The position numbers were made by a program, and so were the translations under genes. The notes beneath the pieces were generated by a model. The model saw only the letters and a program-made list of their open reading frames with translations. It was not told the origin of the DNA and did not search any database. Source: a virus. Taken from it: a stretch of 20,806 bases of DNA. Shown here piece by piece: positions 19,638 to 20,806 of this stretch (within the stretch, counting starts at the first letter, position 1; each line of letters opens with the position of its first letter). The stretch is from IMG/VR virus record IMGVR_UViG_3300023174_002944, positions 1-20,806 of that record; one strand, given 5' to 3'.

Positions 19638-19811
19638 TTACTCAAAATCCATTTGTTTTTCAAACCATTGAGTCATATAATTATCCAGTCCTCTTGCAAT
19701 TTTTGCTGCTTCTGTACGCATACCTAAAGCATTTGTAATTGATGTCTCAATAGGTATTGCTTCTATAGCCCTTGCTATTTCTTCTCGTAATGTCATATCA
19801 TCTATACTCAT
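19638..19811 (-). CDS. 57-residue helical microprotein
   Basis: GGAG lies 7 nt before the ATG. The product is Glu/Ala-rich and probably helical (TLREEIARAIEAIPI ... RTEAAKIARGLDNYM). No family recognised. It sits in the minus-strand operon 3 nt before the following gene. Confidence 0.6.
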   Translation of the reverse strand: MSIDDMTLREEIARAIEAIPIETSITNALGMRTEAAKIARGLDNYMTQWFEKQMDFE

Positions 19812-19827
19812 CTTTGTTCTCCTAAAA

Positions 19828-19920
19828 TTAGTCTTGATCTACCTTGTATGTCATTATAAAATAACACAATAAATATGCTGCAATAGCCGTTGGTATTAAA
19901 AATAAAGCATTAATCATCAT
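19828..19920 (-). CDS. 30-residue single-TM microprotein
   Basis: MMINALFLIPTAIAAYLLCY is nearly all hydrophobic and is followed by MTYKVDQD. Its ATG overlaps the stop of the half-PnuC-like gene (ATGA). A small membrane peptide; role unknown. Confidence 0.5.
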   Translation of the reverse strand: MMINALFLIPTAIAAYLLCYFIMTYKVDQD

Positions 19921-20201
19921 TTAGTTTCCTTCCATATCAATTGAGTAAAACTTTTCCAAGACAACTGTTCTTTGTCTAAAGCCTTCCAGTACCTATAGGA
20001 TCGAATATAAACAACAGAGTATGCAATCGCAGCAAAGATAAAACCATACTGCTTGGTTACTAAGGCATAGTAAATCCACATAGCCTCATTAAAGGTAGCC
20101 CAGATCCATGCCCAGATTTGTTTTCTGCCAACAAAATAAATTGCTGCAACGCCACTTAAAGCAAGCACCCAGGATGCATAGTCATTAATCCATTGTTCCA
20201 T
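19917..20201 (-). CDS. Half-PnuC-like small membrane protein
   Basis: A 94-residue protein with hydrophobic segments at about 8-24, 29-46 and 50-67 and motifs FVGRKQIWAWIWATFNEAMW and YALVTKQYGFIFAAIAYSVV resembling half of the PnuC/SWEET-like nicotinamide-riboside transporter repeat, with a basic, cytosolic tail. Full PnuC has seven spans, so this would work as an oligomer or be an unrelated look-alike. A leaderless promoter with TTGACT/TATACT precedes it. Confidence 0.55.
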   Translation of the reverse strand: MEQWINDYASWVLALSGVAAIYFVGRKQIWAWIWATFNEAMWIYYALVTKQYGFIFAAIAYSVVYIRSYRYWKALDKEQLSWKSFTQLIWKETK

Positions 20202-20207
20202 ATATCA

Positions 20208-20236
20208 AGTATACCTTAAAGTTAGGGTTTAGTCAA
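20208..20236 (-). promoter_or_regulatory. Leaderless promoter (minus strand)
   Basis: Minus-strand TTGACT (20231-20236), 17-bp spacer, TATACT (20208-20213), then 6 nt to the ATG at 20201. The -35 lies within the end of the upstream gene. Confidence 0.75.
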
Positions 20237-20465
20237 CTTGCTTTTGTTTCCACTTGGTTTTTACCCAAGTGCCTATTTTATTAATGCTAACTTTTTCTCT
20301 CAGGACTTCTGCAAAGTCTGTGCTTATCTCAGATCCAAGGTACTCTTCACCTGTTTCCAAGTCAATCAATTTCCATTTTCCAGGTGCTTTAGTATGAATA
20401 ATTAAATCAACTGGCTTATCAAAAGAATCAACCTCAGATCCATCCTTAAGTATTCTTGTGTTCAT
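20229..20465 (-). CDS. Unknown 78-residue beta-rich protein
   Basis: MNTRILKDGSEVDSFDKPVD then PGKWKLIDLETGEEYLGSE alternates polar and hydrophobic residues as expected for a small beta sheet, with a basic C-terminus (KTKWKQKQ). No family recognised. Its ATG directly follows the TAA of the zinc microprotein upstream. Confidence 0.65.
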   Translation of the reverse strand: MNTRILKDGSEVDSFDKPVDLIIHTKAPGKWKLIDLETGEEYLGSEISTDFAEVLREKVSINKIGTWVKTKWKQKQVD

Positions 20466-20591
20466 TTACGATACAAGGCCCATAGATAAATGAGTTAAGC
20501 ACACATCTGCAACAATATAGTCAGAGTGATCTACGACAACATCGTAATGAGTTGCGTCTTTATCACAAAAGAAACACTTAGAATTATTCAT
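20466..20591 (-). CDS. 41-residue zinc microprotein, leaderless
   Basis: MNNSKCFFCDKDATHYDVVV supplies Cys6 and Cys9, and VCLTHLS supplies Cys31 and His34, a CxxC...CxxH site like the DUF7455-like protein at 4844-5071 in miniature. An extended -10 box ends 6 nt before the ATG, without a ribosome site. Confidence 0.6.
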   Translation of the reverse strand: MNNSKCFFCDKDATHYDVVVDHSDYIVADVCLTHLSMGLVS

Positions 20592-20597
20592 ATACTG

Positions 20598-20606
20598 ATT
20601 ATATCA
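20598..20606 (-). promoter_or_regulatory. Extended -10, leaderless promoter (minus strand)
   Basis: Minus-strand TGATATAAT ends 6 nt before the ATG at 20591. No convincing -35. Confidence 0.6.
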
Positions 20607-20609
20607 TGT

Positions 20610-20738
20610 TTAAAGTTGTTCAGGATTGTCTGTGTTTATGGTATCTTTGGGCACCCAGATCTTTTTGCCATCTTTCCAGACAGGCCAATAGCCAAGGCTA
20701 CGCCAGTCCATACTCATAACTTTAGGATCTTTTGGCAT
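20610..20738 (-). CDS. 42-residue Trp-rich microprotein
   Basis: MPKDPKVMSMDWRSLGYWPV then WKDGKKIWVPKD; compact, aromatic and likely a small beta hairpin. No family recognised. It overlaps the end of the next gene upstream by 17 nt. Confidence 0.55.
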   Translation of the reverse strand: MPKDPKVMSMDWRSLGYWPVWKDGKKIWVPKDTINTDNPEQL

Positions 20739-20806
20739 TTACGCACCAAATCTTTCCATCACTCATGGTCTGGTGTGCTTCCCAGAACCACTCTGATTCT
20801 TTAGAT
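20722..20806 (-). CDS. 3' end of a partial gene at the right edge
   Basis: The minus-strand frame is open from the right edge and ends after 27 residues (SKESEWFWEAHQTMSDGKIW and a short tail) at TAA. The start is outside the window. Nothing can be said of function. Confidence 0.45.
   Translation of the reverse strand, partial: SKESEWFWEAHQTMSDGKIWCVNAKRS

Noticed and set aside
20526-20804. Plus-strand 92-residue open frame at the right edge
   Set aside because: Opposite three short minus-strand genes with consistent starts, stops and promoter; no plus-strand signals.
1-20806. CRISPR arrays, insertion sequences, integrase or attachment sites
   Set aside because: No regularly spaced direct repeats, transposase or recombinase motifs were seen; the only repeats are the coding PEPT block and short inverted repeats.

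Overview
The window looks like part of a tailed-phage (Caudoviricetes) genome infecting a low-GC actinobacterium, possibly a freshwater one. This is inferred from gene content and I have no database match. Supporting signs are tightly packed small genes with ATGA or TAATG overlaps, a Pro/Glu/Thr-linker virion-type protein, holin-like membrane proteins, a CHAP endolysin, phage-borne tRNAs and many sub-60-residue genes. Actinobacterial marks are a WhiB-like protein, a DUF7455-like zinc protein, and repeated promoters whose -10 box lies 6-7 nt before the ATG, the layout of leaderless mRNAs.

Layout. 1-4546 (+): the end of a virion-type protein, two small membrane (holin-like) proteins, an HslV-like Ntn hydrolase behind a promoter/hairpin control region, a secreted subtilase, tRNA-Asn, a CHAP endolysin and a DUF2061 membrane protein. 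4546-9876 (+): small zinc proteins, then a translationally coupled run of tailoring-type enzymes: a luciferase-like (LLM) protein, a sulfotransferase, an Asp/Asn beta-hydroxylase-like dioxygenase, an APS-kinase/nucleotidyltransferase fusion, a second DUF2061 protein and an FAD-dependent tryptophan-halogenase-like enzyme. 9887-13784 (+): thermonuclease, small unknowns, a SLOG-like protein, a WhiB-like protein, a second LLM protein, a XapX protein and another holin-like protein, ending in a strong terminator. 13836-16256 (+): HSP20, a non-coding interval with two candidate structured RNAs, an HNH protein, a Cys-rich protein and a second sulfotransferase.

From 16285 to the right edge everything reads on the minus strand: a candidate small RNA, tRNA-Arg(TCT), tRNA(CAT), tiny membrane proteins, a DUF6065-like protein, zinc-ribbon microproteins, a T4-Pnkp-like HAD phosphatase, a glutathione-peroxidase-like protein, a half-PnuC-like membrane protein and several unknowns. 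The two arms converge near 16260-16350.

The most unusual content is the enzyme set (two LLM proteins, two sulfotransferases, a fused PAPS-type kinase, a 2OG/Fe hydroxylase, a flavin halogenase, and nearby GPx- and DUF6065-like proteins). It resembles a small-molecule, peptide or glycan tailoring pathway carried by a phage. The regulatory architecture is also notable: serial leaderless promoters, a T4-gene-e-like hairpin that could hide a ribosome binding site, and two small RNAs whose predicted 5' ends coincide with the foot of a long closing stem.
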